Both the position numbers and the translations under genes were made by a program. Below the pieces are notes generated by a model that searched no databases, had not been told where the DNA came from, and was given only the letters and a program-made list of their open reading frames with translations. Below, in pieces: positions 35,270-48,054 of a stretch of 64,000 bases of DNA; positions within the stretch are counted from its first letter, which is position 1; each line of letters begins with the position of its first letter. Source of the stretch: Tetraselmis striata (Eukaryota > Chlorophyta > Chlorodendrophyceae > Chlorodendrales > Chlorodendraceae); NCBI GenBank assembly GCA_006384855.1, contig VCJN01003035.1:56191-120190 (forward strand), written 5' to 3'.

Positions 35270-36660
35270 TTATGTTGAGAACCACCCATGTGGCGCAGCG
35301 GCGATCAGGTGTGGTTCATCATCACTGTGCTGCTTGACTGCTGCCTGGTTGAAACATGTAATCCCCCGAGGCACGGCATGAGGCTCATTTAAGAGTGTTT
35401 CGACAGGGGATGATACGGCATAAGTGAGCACGTCCTGATACTACTTGCTGTGACGCAAGCGTTGACTCTGCCCATCTGTCATAGTGCATTGCATAACTTT
35501 AGGTCATCATTAAACCAGTCCAGTTCTCATCCTCAGGAGGTCGATGGGTTGGCGCACGCGGAGCCCCCACAGTGCTGTTAAAAGCCACAGCCCGCCGCAC
35601 TGCGCCCTGTCATTTGGCATGGACTACGACTGGCTGGCACGAGTGGGTCAGTACTTCACACGTCCCATCGAGAGATAAATCACGCACGGTGCGACATGCA
35701 AGTAACCACGGATTCTCAAGGAAATGGAGGGGAGTTCCCGGGCTGTGATGGGGCCATAGATAGTACAGGGAAACTACATGGATTTTCAGGGTCACGTTTG
35801 GCTCGTCGCCTTTAAAGTTGTCGTGGTCAAGCGGTTGGAGGCATGCTGCAAGGTCGGTCACTATTGGCCGCCATGCGGTGCCGATGCCACACATTTTGAG
35901 GGCCTTCCGAATCGTACGGCCATGGGTCATGTTGCCTCTGGGGGTGTGTGATGACAACATGCGGCGGGGTGGACGCGCAAAGTCCATCCGGCTAACATGT
36001 CCAAGCCAGCCAAGCTGCCGTCGGGCTAGTCACCGGAGTAGACCTCCAGCTCCGCCCACAGCTTCATAGAGATGTGGCATCTTCATGTGTCCTTGCGTGT
36101 GACTCGTGTGTGCAAATGTGCAATGACCCACATGCACAATTCATTCGAGCATGCACATATACATACATGTACGCATATGTATACATATATGTATATATAT
36201 ATACACATTTCGATATATATACACATACATGTATATATATACATGTATATATCCATCCTTGTCGTCGTTGCGCTACCATGCGCTAGTATGTATGAAGTAA
36301 CTTGACAGTTGAATCAGCGATGCGTCGATTTTTCATAAAAGAACGGGTTCTGTATCACTGGCCTACAGTTCCATCAATTGCATTGGTCAATCCGTGGTCA
36401 ATCCGTTCAGGCACTTCGGAACTTTGTCGCCAGCCAACCTGCTGAGTTCCGCCGTCACTTGTCGCGCACACGGCGGGGGCTGTTGCAGCGGGTCTCGGCT
36501 TGCGTGCATGGTACCCTGGGCGGCATTCTCTCTGCCGGTGTGCAGATGGCCAAGTCTGATGCGTGTGCCCGTGCCCACTCTGCGTCTTCTCATGTTACTG
36601 CTTCCACCCCGCAGTCGCTGGAAAGGACCTTTCTAATTGCCGTTTATTTTGGTGATTTCC

Positions 36661-37012
36661 GATATTGCCTTCTGCTGCTAGCTCATGTAAATATATCAAT
36701 TGCATTGCCAGCGCTTTGAAGTACCAGCAGCGAGCGTTTGCATTGCCGGTGCTTTGAAGCACCAGAGTTTTTTTTTTCCATTATCAGCAGCGAGTAGCCA
36801 GTACCAGTACTCATAGCCTCCCAACCGTGAGATCGTAATCGGACGGCTGTGTAATTAAGGACCGTGGGCGGGTGGGTGGACTGTACTACTTAGTAGTACA
36901 TGCCAGTAGATAAGCGCTTTAGTCATGCAGCACCTATAGGCCCGATCCGCTGCACTATACGGGTACCCGTACGGCAATAAAGCTCACCGCCGAAAAATCG
37001 ACGCTTCGCTGG
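36661..37012 (+). repeat. dispersed repeat A, copy 2 (~352 bp)
   Basis: Same-strand homologue of 6455-6809. It differs by several small indels, for example an extra CAGCGCTTTGAAG segment and CTGTACTACTTAGTAGTACA replacing GATTATAGTACTTAATATTA. The final ~90 bp to CTTCGCTGG is nearly identical. Confidence 0.85.
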
Positions 37013-38134
37013 ATAAGCGTGCGAGCCGGCAAGTGTAGTAAGAAATTCCAACACAATTAGAAGGGACAGAATATTGAATAGAACGCGGCGCCCTGCGCGC
37101 TGCGCATATAGTAACGCCACGGGGCATCCATACAGCCTCGATGCTGCTGCGAGAGAGAGGGAGAGGGGGCAAACTTATATAGAACTGTATGTATGTGGTT
37201 CAAGTAGGGGATCACATCCTCCCAGCATTTGGGTAATAAAGCCGCTATAACCGCTTTATCAAACTTGACAAGTATTCGCCAATCCCTGTGGTGCAAGATG
37301 TGCGCGCAGATAGCCAGCCCGACAGCCCGCATCAGTCCCGCCACACATTATGCAGCACCATTTCATCATTTGTCCGGTTTCCGCAGCTCATGCACTTGCC
37401 GGCAGACACACATCGCTCAATTGCGCCCGGTTTGCTACCGCTCGCACCGGTCACTGCCTTCCGCAACGAAGCGCTATACTGGCGGCCCAGTTATGCACGT
37501 TGTTTGCAGCACTGTGATGAAGGTGCAAGCGCCGAGATCAGCCACCACATCCTAGGAACGCTGCTACTTGCTGCGCGCTCATCTCTTTGCCGGCGTCTCC
37601 TGATGCTCAGTGGAACGACTGAGGGCCCTACCGACCTCAGGGCGCACACTGCCCGGTGAATCACCTTTGTCTCTCTGTCACAACATATTGTCTTCCATGT
37701 CGCAGCAAGAGTGACTACGGGAGCAGCGCGTTAGTATGGGAGCAGCACGTAAACAGCGTCCGGGCGGAAGCTGCAAGGCTAATTGCAGGGAACCACGACC
37801 ACGTCCACTTCCTGCCCCTAGTGTCCTGCACCCGGCCCACGCGGTGGCATTATCTATGGCCACGCTTGAGGCCGTGGCATTCCCACACACAGAGGCCCAA
37901 CGACGGCAAGCAGGAGCGGCAGTGTTCTTGTTCTCTACACCCCATCTCCTGACCCGTGTCGGACTGTTGGGGGGGGCAGCTGCTGCGGCAGAGGCGAATG
38001 TGCATTTCGAGTCAAGCTTGTGTCCACTGCATCTCGGCACTGTTCCGCCTGCTGTCTGAGGGGACCCTCCCCATGGGTGGGGGAGAGACAGACGGGGGGA
38101 AGGCGCCGCGGTCGATCGTCAAGCGAGGCGGGTC

Positions 38135-40195
38135 TCACTGCGGTGAGGTGAGGCGAGGGTGGCCGCGGCTGGAGAAGCTGCCGATGGTGGCTGCCGTTAC
38201 GGTCAGGGAACCTAGGTGCGGGATATCTCGGCTGGCGAGCGACGAGGCGGCGGAGGCCGTGTCGCGCGAGTGCCGGTTCGGCGCAGGCATGTGCAACGGG
38301 GCGGACGGCCCAAGCAGCGCGTCGGTCACCTCGGACAGGGCCGCCTGCTCCTCCGTGAGCTGCTTCGGCTCGCACGCAGCTGTCAGCCAGGACCAGATCG
38401 GCGGCAGCACCAGCACCATCGGCACTGTCGCCATCAGCACGTCCAGCTGCTCCCAGCCAAAGGCGCTCTTCGGGTCGACGCAGACCGAGACGATCGCGGT
38501 CTGCGCCAGCTGGATGAGGCCCGCGATGGTGGACGCGAGGCCATTGATGGTGCCAAAGGTGCGGAAGCCGAACTTCTCGGCGGAGTAGGAGATGAAGGTG
38601 GAGAAGACAAACTGGCGGGCCACCGGGAAGTCGACAAAGAGGAGCACGTAGGTGGGGATGGTGGGCCACAGGAAGAGGGCGCCGTAGGTGCAGGACAGCA
38701 CACTGGTGACGACAAAGGCCAGGTTGAAGCGGCTGAGAATGAAGCCGGAGATGCCGGCGAATGTGCAGAGGAGCACGGGCAGGAAGCCCATGGGCAGCAC
38801 CACGGAGAAGGTCTCCGCCAGCATGTCGGCGGTCTCGGGATCTGGGAAAAAGTGCGCGACCTGCTCGCCCATCGTGGTCATGACTAGCCCCTGCGTGAAG
38901 TTGTGCATGCAGAAGAAGACCAGCAGGTAGGTGAAGTCCCAGGTGGCGAGCTGCCAGAGGAAGGGGCGATCGATTAGTGGCAGCTGGGACGGCGGTATGG
39001 CCGGCGGCGACGCGAGCAGCGACTGCGTGCCCTCGTCCACGTGCGCCCCCACGCCGACATCCACCTCCTCGTCCTCCCCCTCTCCCTCCTCCCCCGGCGC
39101 CTCGTGCGGGGCGTCGGGCCAGAGCGCAGCCGCGGTCACCAGCGTGAAGATGCCGACGCCGGCGTACAGCGTGAAAAGGGCCTCGCGCCCAGCGCCCAGC
39201 GAGCGGTTGGCGACGTTGAAGAGGTAGAAGACGCCGGTGGAGAGCTCAAACAGCGTGATCATGAAGCTGATGATGGAGGACTTCATGAGCGGGAACAGGT
39301 TGCTGAACTGGAAGCAGCTCATCTGGATGAAGGGGCCGCTGGCGCCCAGGCAGAAGTACGCGGTGCCCTGCACCGCCACGCTCTGCTTGTCGCCCCACGC
39401 CATCGCCAGCGAGCCGCCGATGAGCAGTATGCTGCCCACGATGCTCGTTGCGCGCGGGCCGTACCTGGGCCGGGGCCCAGTGGGGGTTCACGTGAGCTCA
39501 ACGCGATCAGTCGACAGGGTAAAGGGGGTGGGGAAGTAGTCTATGTGCACGCATGGCAGGGATGTGTAGGAAGAGCCATATATAGGCTTGAATGGAGAGT
39601 TCACGAAATGTCAACGGCGGCACTAGCGGATGGCAGCCGGGCGGCACCTGTCGAGGAAGATGCCCAACGGCAGCTTGCACAGCGCGTTGGCAGCGATGCC
39701 CAGCGTCGACACCACGTTCAGCATGGAGGCCTGCTCCACCTGCTCACCCACGCCAGCAGAGAGACGAATGAGAGGTGCGCGTGCGGATGACGGGGAATGA
39801 GGAAGGGGAGGGGGTGGGGGCAGTTTGAATTAGGTATCTGTATCGGCGACTTGCGCGACGAGTGTACGAGCCGCAGCCCCCCCCCCCCCCCCCCCCCCGC
39901 CCCCCCCCACCACCACTCCTCCACACCCAAGTCCCCATCAAGTGCGAAACCGTGTGCCCGAATCTGTCACGTGTGTGGGTGCCTGTCGGCCCGGCTCGCG
40001 CACCTCGTCATAGTCGTCGAAGAAGCCGGTGCGGTACAGCATCGGCCGCAGCGCCGTCCACCCGAAAGCCTCACCGGAGGCGAGCAGGATGTGCAAGGAG
40101 GCTGCAACCAGGATCAAGCGCCGCAGCATCGGCGAGGGCGTCTTCGGTGCGCTGCCCGCCGAGCGCATCGCCGGCCCCTCCACGTCGCCCGCCAT
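38135..40195 (-). CDS. major facilitator transporter, SLC43/Fmp42-like, 3 exons, 537 aa
   Basis: This is a predicted polytopic membrane transporter. Exons: 40195-40004, 39739-39648, 39464-38135, with GT..AG sites and matching phases. The first in-frame ATG (40195) opens a short hydrophilic leader, then TM1 (MLRRLILVAASLHILLASG). Exon 2 encodes TM2 with an LPLGIFLDR end matching the MFS A-motif region, continuing into exon 3 as YGPRATSIVGSILLIGGSL. PFIQMSCFQFSNLFP and FELSTGVFYLFN are typical of the SLC43/Fmp42 branch, which includes amino-acid transporters. A charged cytosolic loop rich in Glu/Asp (about residues 230-260) splits the two six-helix halves; about 12 TM segments are visible. The C-terminal ~90 residues are hydrophilic. 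The substrate cannot be told from sequence. Confidence 0.85.
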
Positions 40196-43100
40196 CGTTG
40201 GTCGATCGACGGCCAAAGAACCCTAGGCGATCAGGCCGACCCCCGCTGGCCGCAGTACAGACGGCCGTCCGCCCCGAAGCCGCTAAACGGACGGACCCGG
40301 CGGCGGAAATGCTCGAAGCAGGTGCAGAGCGAAGCAGCGACAGCGGCGTAAACTACACCACCGGCCCGAGCCTTGATCGTAGTAGACTGGTTGTCGGCAC
40401 GGCGCCGCTACATAGTCGTTGTCACGGCAGGGTGCGCCGACCGCCGTGCAAGCTGCCGGGGGGGGGGGGGGGGGGGGGGGGGCGTGTCCCGGTGTGCGCC
40501 CCATCGCTAAACCGCCCCAAAGTATGTAGCACTACCCGTACCGGTACCCTGCGGCGGTACATCAGTATGATTGAGGTGGAGCGACTAAGGATTTTTCCTT
40601 GCTAATCCTTGTTATTTTGCGACTATATGGAGATATAAGCTAGCGACCACAGGCGTCAAAAGCGATGAACGGGATTTTAACAGCTCAACTTCAAATCGGT
40701 GCCCCACGCGGTACAGTAGCGAGCTGTTCGGTACCGGGTGTAATGAGGAACGAATAATGAGAATAATCATAATATTAATAATTATAAAAAGCCGAATATG
40801 ATTACATGATATAATTCAAATATACACCCCCCCACAAACGTTTAGCCCTGGAGGAATCCGCATGCGAGCGCATCGCTGCGTGCCAGCATGCAGTAAAAAC
40901 CACACACACTCCACTTAACTACACTAAAGCTTAGCTTGAATGGCCTTGGTTGCAGCGCAGCCTCCAAAATGTCGCGCTAAAGCATCGTTTTACGCGATGC
41001 GCTTTTTTCTGCTCACAGTGAGTAAATGTTGTTTTTGACCAGAAAATGGCATAATACGATTGCATGCGTTTCAGCTTTTTGGGGCTGCGCATGCTCCCGA
41101 GCTTTCGCGCACGGAAAGTACATTAGATGATGAATAAATTGTGCAAGTATTGTGCCAGTTGGATGATGGTCAGTGTGGCATCACACCTTTGCATACGCCA
41201 CTATCCCTACGTTTTTCTCAGCGTTCGAAAAGGACTGGAAATGCGCGCGATCCGTTGCTAACCTTGTAGCATAGCACGCGACGCGCTATATGGCCCATCC
41301 TCACCATGCGAGTAGCCCATATCAAAACCCTTTTGATGCGCCACTACCACGACGCAGCGCGGGAGGTGTGCATGAAAGATCATAGGCATTGTGCCAAAAC
41401 ACTCAGTATTGCCAAGTTGCAGAAACTTTCAGGCATCACCTGCAAACAGTTGTCTAGAAGCATGGGGAAACGCCATAATGCAAAGTTTTTGGTCCACGTT
41501 AGAGCATTAATTTAGGACTCGAGTCTGATGAGGCACACTGGGTTGCATCTAGGTGCCCGTGACGTGGCCCAACACTGGGCCCCTATGTCTGAAAACACTT
41601 TTTGGGGCATGTAGACCCCTTAAACGTCAGCGATTCGCAATTATGAGCGCAAAAATCCGGGAAACATGACTCCCCTGACCCATGTGAGAGCGCTTTTGCT
41701 ATGGCTTCTCCAACGCGACCTCGTATGTCTCAAACGGCGCGCCGTTTCGTTTCGCAAAGATATGCCCCGTGGCACGCCTCCCAAAACTGCGATTGCAGCA
41801 CAATATTGCCGATATTGATAGAGCTCGGATTCGTCTACCCTCTCGCGTAGAGACTCGTTTTTACTCAAAAAAAGCAGGGAGTGGTTGCATGACACCACTA
41901 TGTTGACGAATTCCGAAGATGTACCTATACTTAGCAAAAAACATTATTTATATGCTCCGAAACCGCTTACAGTGCTGAAATTGGGGCACTGTTGCAGCGC
42001 GTCTGCCACTTTGTCTGCGACTTCTCTGCGCCAAAGTAAGCGATATTTCCCGATTAGCGACGATAAACCCAGCCACGATTGGGCATACTTGAGGTTGGTC
42101 GAATGGCATATAGTAATAATGCCATATCTCATCACAACAGTGAATTCCCGCGTGTCGTATGACTTGTGGCGGGGGAGGGGGGGGGGGGCAAGCCTTTTGT
42201 GGGCAGGTGTATGTCATCTATGGTCGATTATAATGGTTATATGGTCGAGGTAACGCATTTGCATCTGGCAAGTAATGTAATCGTAATGATAATGGTACAT
42301 ATAACTCGTATATGTCCGCTTAGCTGCCCCTAGTAGTCCTGGGCGACCGAGCCCTAGGGCGACCTAGCTGGAGGGAAGGTGAGGATATATGCCCACATGG
42401 CGGCAATCGACGCCCACATGGCGGCACGGATTAAGGCTCATCCCACCGTTCATTACATTGACGCCTGTAGTAAAGTGGGTTTGGTTGCAAAGAAAGCATC
42501 CGGAGAATGCACGGAAACTACTGAGGAGATATATCAGCAGATGTAGATATACCTGTATTAGCAGACGCCGGCAATGGCTCGTGATCATAACGATGATTCT
42601 ATGATGAACTGTGGCAGTAGGCTCATCATACAGAGAGGGACTCTCCCGTTGCTTGTCCAAGCTTCAAAGGGTTCCGCCGGTCACCGGCACCGCAGGACTG
42701 CACAGCCGGGGTCCCTCTCCTCCATTTGCAGTTTAATCATCACATGCACCGTGCACAAAAGTGAAGCCTCCCGAGTAACACACCTGGACAGCATGTACTC
42801 GGTTTGGTGGCGATACCGCAGTCATCGAGTATTGCACCCATGCTATGCTGGCGGAGATATCACTCGGTTCGACCCCTAGGGATACAAACACGTGACGGGG
42901 AGGGTTCGATTCAGAAAATGTGCAAAACTCTTGCAGCAGCAGGGCACATGCGGGATTCATGCCGGCAAGCGGCATGTAGTGCAATAAAATCGTCAGCAAA
43001 TGTATTGATAGTGCTGATAAGGATTAATACTGCTGAATGAACGATTTATAAGCCACCAATAATTAACCCGCCATCCTACTTGTGCGCGGTTTTTCAGAAT

Positions 43101-44112
43101 CCGTTATGCCGTTCCGATTTGATGTTATGTTTTACGTCCCCCCCCCCCCCTCCAACTTTACCCCTGCCCTCAACTATCTTTTATTTAGGTCGTACAGCTC
43201 TTAGTACAACATGGCCTCACCTACATAAAAACCGCCACTGGCATGACTTTTTTGAACTCTTTCAATGAATGGTTGATGTGCGCATGAGGGTGTTGCCTGC
43301 CATATGCAAGGATGAAACGGTGAGGGGGTGGGGCACTTTTTGTAACCATCAGCAAATAACTACTAACAATCAACACCATGGCAACCCAACCATACGCGGG
43401 GGGGCATATCCAACCCTCCATGAAGTGCTATGCTGCCGCTCACCTGTTGTATGTCGCTGCTACTTGCTGCTAATGTTGTTGCTGGTCTGACTGCTGCTGT
43501 GCCAGAATGCGCAATGTATTTTGCCACTTTTGCAGTAATCCCTAGTCGACAACTACATTTTTGTTTCTGACTTAAATTGAGTCCCGGGCCTGAGAAGCTG
43601 TCAATAGGTCGTCGGCGCAACAGTACCTGGTACCCTTTGCGAGGCTTGTCGTGTGATCTCATCGCGCGGTGCCACTTACCAAGACCACTGGTGTGTTGAA
43701 ATCTGAAGTTTCTTATTTTATTCCCGCTTAGTCTTTGATGCTATTCATGCCAGCTGTCATACGACCCGGCGGCACGAACCGGCACAGAATCCACTAATTA
43801 AAGCGCGTAGCGTGCAGGCCCCTGAGGGGCAAGTCCCTACCCTCCTCCCAGTAGCAGCTAGCATGGTGATTCCTCGTGAGCCTTGCCCCTCACACAGCAC
43901 TATGGTCAAGCCCTAGGCACCCGCCTCTGGTGGCGTTGTCTAAACGCTAGGCCGGGTAGGAAGTGTGGGAGGATACCGTCCCCCAGCTCGGTTCGTGAGG
44001 TGAGCTCCCACCCCCAACTCCCCTGCATCTCATTGTTATGCAGCATCTAGCAGAGTGCGACATGTATGTAATTCATGTGCATTGCCTCCAACTACCCATT
44101 ATCTGTGCCTCG
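40196..44112. other. 3.9 kb without a convincing gene
   Basis: A G homopolymer at about 40459-40481 (and a shorter one at 42175-42188) and AT-rich DNA at 40.74-40.85 kb are the only marked features. Short ORFs (for example 41306-41515 and 42574-42879) have no recognised domain or splice partner. The sequence from 40.6 to 43.9 kb has lower GC than the flanking genes. Confidence 0.4.
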
Positions 44113-44412
44113 CTAGGCCTCACCCTTGCCCTTCTTCCTGGCGGCGGTCTTCGCCACCTTCTCTGCCTTGGTCCCCGCTGCGGCCTCTGCAGCCTGCTCC
44201 TCTGCCAGGGAGGGCCCGCGTTCCTCCCTCTCTCCGTCCTCCTCTCTTCCATCGTAGCCATAAACTCCTCTGCCTCCTCCACCTCCATGTCTGTCATGCC
44301 AGTGCGGCCCTCCTCTGTCTGGCCCGCCAGCGGCTGCTGCTGCTCCTGCCCCAAGCGCGGCTGGCAGCTCGGCGCAGCCCCCGATCTTCGCCTCCCCATT
44401 CGCATAGGGCAG
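44113..44412 (-). CDS. possible terminal exon, Lys/Ala-rich C-terminus
   Basis: On the minus strand a frame open for about 99 codons ends at TAG (44115-44113). It reads through an Ala/Gly-rich part and a Gly-rich part (GGGGRGVYGYDGREED) to a charged tail (AEKVAKTAARKKGKGEA). Tails of this kind often end nucleic-acid-binding proteins. It starts right after a stop, so an upstream exon would be needed. Upstream at 44.45-44.75 kb there are hydrophobic stretches in two frames that could not be joined. No family is assigned. Confidence 0.3.
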   Translation of the reverse strand: MPYANGEAKIGGCAELPAALGAGAAAAAGGPDRGGPHWHDRHGGGGGRGVYGYDGREEDGEREERGPSLAEEQAAEAAAGTKAEKVAKTAARKKGKGEA

Positions 44413-45310
44413 TTGTTAGGGTAATAGGCGGCTAGCTAGGGCTAAAGACCACACAGAACGACCCGCGCGCCGACTTTGCATCTCGGGCGGTGGCTCAGCT
44501 CCGCCGCCTGCACGATCGCGGCGACCGCCATCGCGAGCGTGGCGAACACCATGACGAGCGCCCGCGCTGCGCAGCCACGCCGGCTCGAACGGAGACAACA
44601 TGGATGAGGACCTACCGGGCCTTGACGACAACCTCCTGCCGTCGCCCTTCCCGGAGGCGGGACCAGTACCGGTCCTACCGACGACTGCGCTGACTACGAT
44701 GGCGACACCGGACGTCACCGCGAGAACCGACACCCTGCCGACTAGACCCTTCCTGCTCCGCCAGCATTCGTGGCAGTGTTATCATCACTGCGTCGTCACC
44801 GTACTCAATACTCAAGAGCAATAGTTTGGCCCGTCGATTCAAAATATCATCTGCACTTTGTTCAAGCATTGTGCGCATGGCCAGGTACCGGACATCACGT
44901 ACAATTGCACGGGTGAAGGTATAGGCAGCAGCAGAAAGGCAAGGGCTGTCAGCACTTGTTTACACATATGCACAAGAAATTGCATCGGGGCACCTGAGGG
45001 TCTCGCCACCAATTTGATTGCATTCCACATATCCAGTGACTGATGGCTTGTCTGCCCTTCGCCTCCTCCCACAGGATTTATAGGCACAGCTATGCATGCG
45101 TTTGACGGCACAATCGAGAATAATCGCTGGCCTGACTGTTGCGCGTGGCCCAACCAGCGCATATATCGTTATCAAGGTATTGACTGTACGATGGCGTACA
45201 CGATGGCTGCTTGAGTAAGCTTCTGATGGGCACGATTCAGCAATGCGTGCGTGCCTCATCGTTCGTGGGGAGAGGCGAATGTTTTGGTTGGATAAGAGGG
45301 GTTTAAGCAG

Positions 45311-46484
45311 TTAGGCTAGCGCCGGGAGCAGGGCACCCGCAATGCCCGCAACCGCCAGCAGGAGCATCCCGGGCACCTGGGACCCGCCGCTTGCATCACT
45401 TGCATTGCTCTCGCCCATGTCTTCCTCCTCGTTGTTGGGGCTCACTCCAGTTATGCTGCCGGAGCTACCTACTGTTGTGCTGCCAGAGCTCGCTCCTGTT
45501 CTGGCGCCACCACTGCCTCCAGTTGTGGTGCCACCGATGCTGCACACATCCACCAGCACGCGCCCGTCGCTGAGCAGGCTGCAAGTCTCCTCATCAGCGC
45601 TCAGCGGCACCGTGTTTTGGTGGAACTCGTCATAGGCATCGGTCCCCCAAACAGCCTTCAGAATGCTCTCTCGGCGGCAGCCCGTCTTGTAGCGAGTGTA
45701 GCTTGTAGGGTTGGTGAGGAAATAGTTCTGTGCGTGCGGACGCAGACATTGGGGATGGGGGTGGGGGGTGAATCCGGAGACTCGCTGGCGGCACGAGGAA
45801 TCATGTGATGTCTACAGTCCAGGCGACAAGCAAGTGCTGACCCTGCCCCCACGGGCTGACACCACCGCTCAAGCAATTTCGTGGGCTTACCTGATGGTTT
45901 GATTCGGCAACATAGAAGGTACCAAGCGGGAGCACCTCGGTCAAGATGGTCCAGCTGTTAGCGGCCTCGAAGGCTGCCTTCGAGTCGAGCGCCGCCTGCT
46001 GCTGTTCGGGTCCGTCATAAAAGATGGCGCTCCGGTAAGAGGCGCCCCTGTCGCAGAACTGCCCGTCGTTTTGCAAGGGGTTGACATTATGCCAGAAAAA
46101 GCCCAGCAGCGTCTCGTAGTCGAGTACGGCGTCGTCGTAGACCACGCGTACGACCTCCAGGTGTCCCGTGTCCTCGCGGACGACCTGGTAGTAGGTAGGA
46201 CAGACAACGTCGCCGCCTGCGTAGCCGCTCTCGGCGCACAGCACGCCCGGAAGCTTCTGTAGCGCCTGTGGCGGAAGAGCGTTTTGCAGTGTCAGTCCGG
46301 TGCAGGTTCGGTGGATTTGTAAAATCAGGGCAACTGATAATGTATTTGTGGGTGGGCGGTAAATTCGGCACGGCACCTCTTCGCCACACCAGAAGCAACC
46401 CATTGCGAAGACAGCCGAGGTGGGGGCGGCCCTGGCAGCGGGAGCCGTCAGACCGAGGAGAATGAAAATCAGGATTGGCTGCAT
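45311..46484 (-). CDS. msrA: secreted peptide methionine sulfoxide reductase A with GPI-like tail, 299 aa
   Basis: MsrA reduces the S-epimer of methionine sulfoxide, free or in proteins, back to methionine. Exons: 46484-46377, 46265-45891, 45727-45311, phase 0 at both junctions. Residues 1-20 form a signal peptide (MQPILIFILLGLTAPAARAA). The catalytic motif GCFWCGEE starts at residue 29, with Cys30 as the expected nucleophile. Further MsrA blocks are LPGVLCAESGYAGGD, HLEVVRVVYDDAVLDYETLL, FFWHNVNP and QFCDRGASYRSAIF. The fold is complete by about residue 180. The last ~70 residues are Gly/Ser/Thr-rich, then end in a hydrophobic segment (GMLLLAVAGIAGALLPALA) with nothing after it, the pattern of a GPI-anchor signal. 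Most algal MsrAs are cytosolic or plastidic, so a secretory, membrane-tethered form is unusual. Confidence 0.92.
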
Positions 46485-48016
46485 GATGGCACCTTGCTGC
46501 CCCCCCTGCTAGTCGGGAAATAGGTAGAGGATGCGTTCTGGGCGGACTGTTGCTCTTTCCTCGCTAACTGGTGGTGCCGTCCAAGGATTACGAGAGCCCT
46601 CCAGCCCCAGCGCGCCCCCAGCCCCTCATGTACCTGTAGACTGTAGTCATATCCAGGTGGTAATGCAGTACTAGCCTTGAACTAGCGACTACGTGTAGTA
46701 GCGCCAGAACGCCAGCAGGCCGTTCTGGCGATATATTACTAGTGGCGATATAGTACTAGCGATATATTGTCATCGTCATCAGCGCCATATAATACGCTCG
46801 CTGCTCGTATCCATCGTTAATGGACACCCCTAACTACAGGACTTTAGCAGGACTGAAATAATGACATAACACAGGCGGCGCTCGTATCGTCCCGCCGCCA
46901 TATTTAATTTAATACCTTATTTAGTCGGTAGTCGCAGATGATGGAGCTCTACCCAGAGCGCGTATGGGTTTAGCGACTACAGATAATTCGCATTCACAGT
47001 CGATTTTAAGGATTTTATATGTGTATAATATCATGTATACTACATACAGGGCGGCACCAGCGGTAGCGACATAATATGGCGCCTACCCTCGTATTACGTT
47101 ATGCGCTGCTGAAAACCTATCTCCTATGGAGATACCGACGACGCTACTCGCGCCGCCTGTCCGTCTTCCTGGCTGGCCTGCCTGGGCTGGGGCGGTGTAT
47201 GGTCGCTACAACTTAATTTTGTTCTTTTCTACATGATGCTGCGCGCAACATACATTACACCAGTCCACACAGTCTTTGCACATAGAAATCCGCGCGTATC
47301 CTTGCCTTGGTGCCCAAGCCACGAGGCCAAGGGGCCATGTAATCCAGTGTATGCAAGCCTCCTATGCCAAGGAGGCAGCCGTTTCTCCCGGTTATCGCAC
47401 TTTTAGAAATGTTCTTTGGCAATGGCATTGCTTGGCACATGTATGGCTAAAACCACAGAAAAAACGGGCGATGAATAGAGGGCAGCTTGTTGACGGTGTA
47501 GCTACCATCCGTCGCGTATGCCCGCGCGCTGCCCGTGGTGGGTGGATGTAAATGCATGCGATGTAAGACGGCCAAGCTTGAGCCCAATCCATGCACGCTG
47601 CCGATGCAATGCATGGCATTTCCATGAGAGTGTGCCAGTAATGCCGTCGTCGTGATGGGGCCAATCATCCCACAATTTTCCAAGCTATAAAATAAGCGCC
47701 GTTTGGCCGCGCCTCGCTGGGTGAAAGTAGCACACATAAAGTGCCTTCGATAGGCGCATGCTTATACCGCCTGCACCGTAGGCCAAGCGCGAGCTGGTCC
47801 CCTCGACAACAATGTCGCCACCGCTGCACAGGTCTGCGCGCATGTTGTAACACATGTCACCCATCATCCAAGGGGAAAAGCCAAAATGATGACGGGGTCC
47901 GCGCTACGTGGAGATCTATCCAAAGCGGTCCTCGCGCCTGGGAGCTTGCGTGGAAGGCACATTACATGCCCCCATCACGCGCCCCCACCCACAGTGAGTG
48001 GGCTGGCTGGGATACC

Positions 48017-48054
<38 letters not shown>

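Larger units (their letters stand above)
35102..38134. other. intergenic stretch with repeats
   Basis: No convincing gene is present. It contains the hairpin at 35235, a TATATACATGTATA-rich microsatellite at about 36160-36262, dispersed repeat A copy 2 (36661-37012) and ordinary unique DNA. A minus-strand frame at 37057-37344 (containing LAICAHILHHRDWRILVKFD) could be a decayed transposon piece but has no assignable family. Confidence 0.4.
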
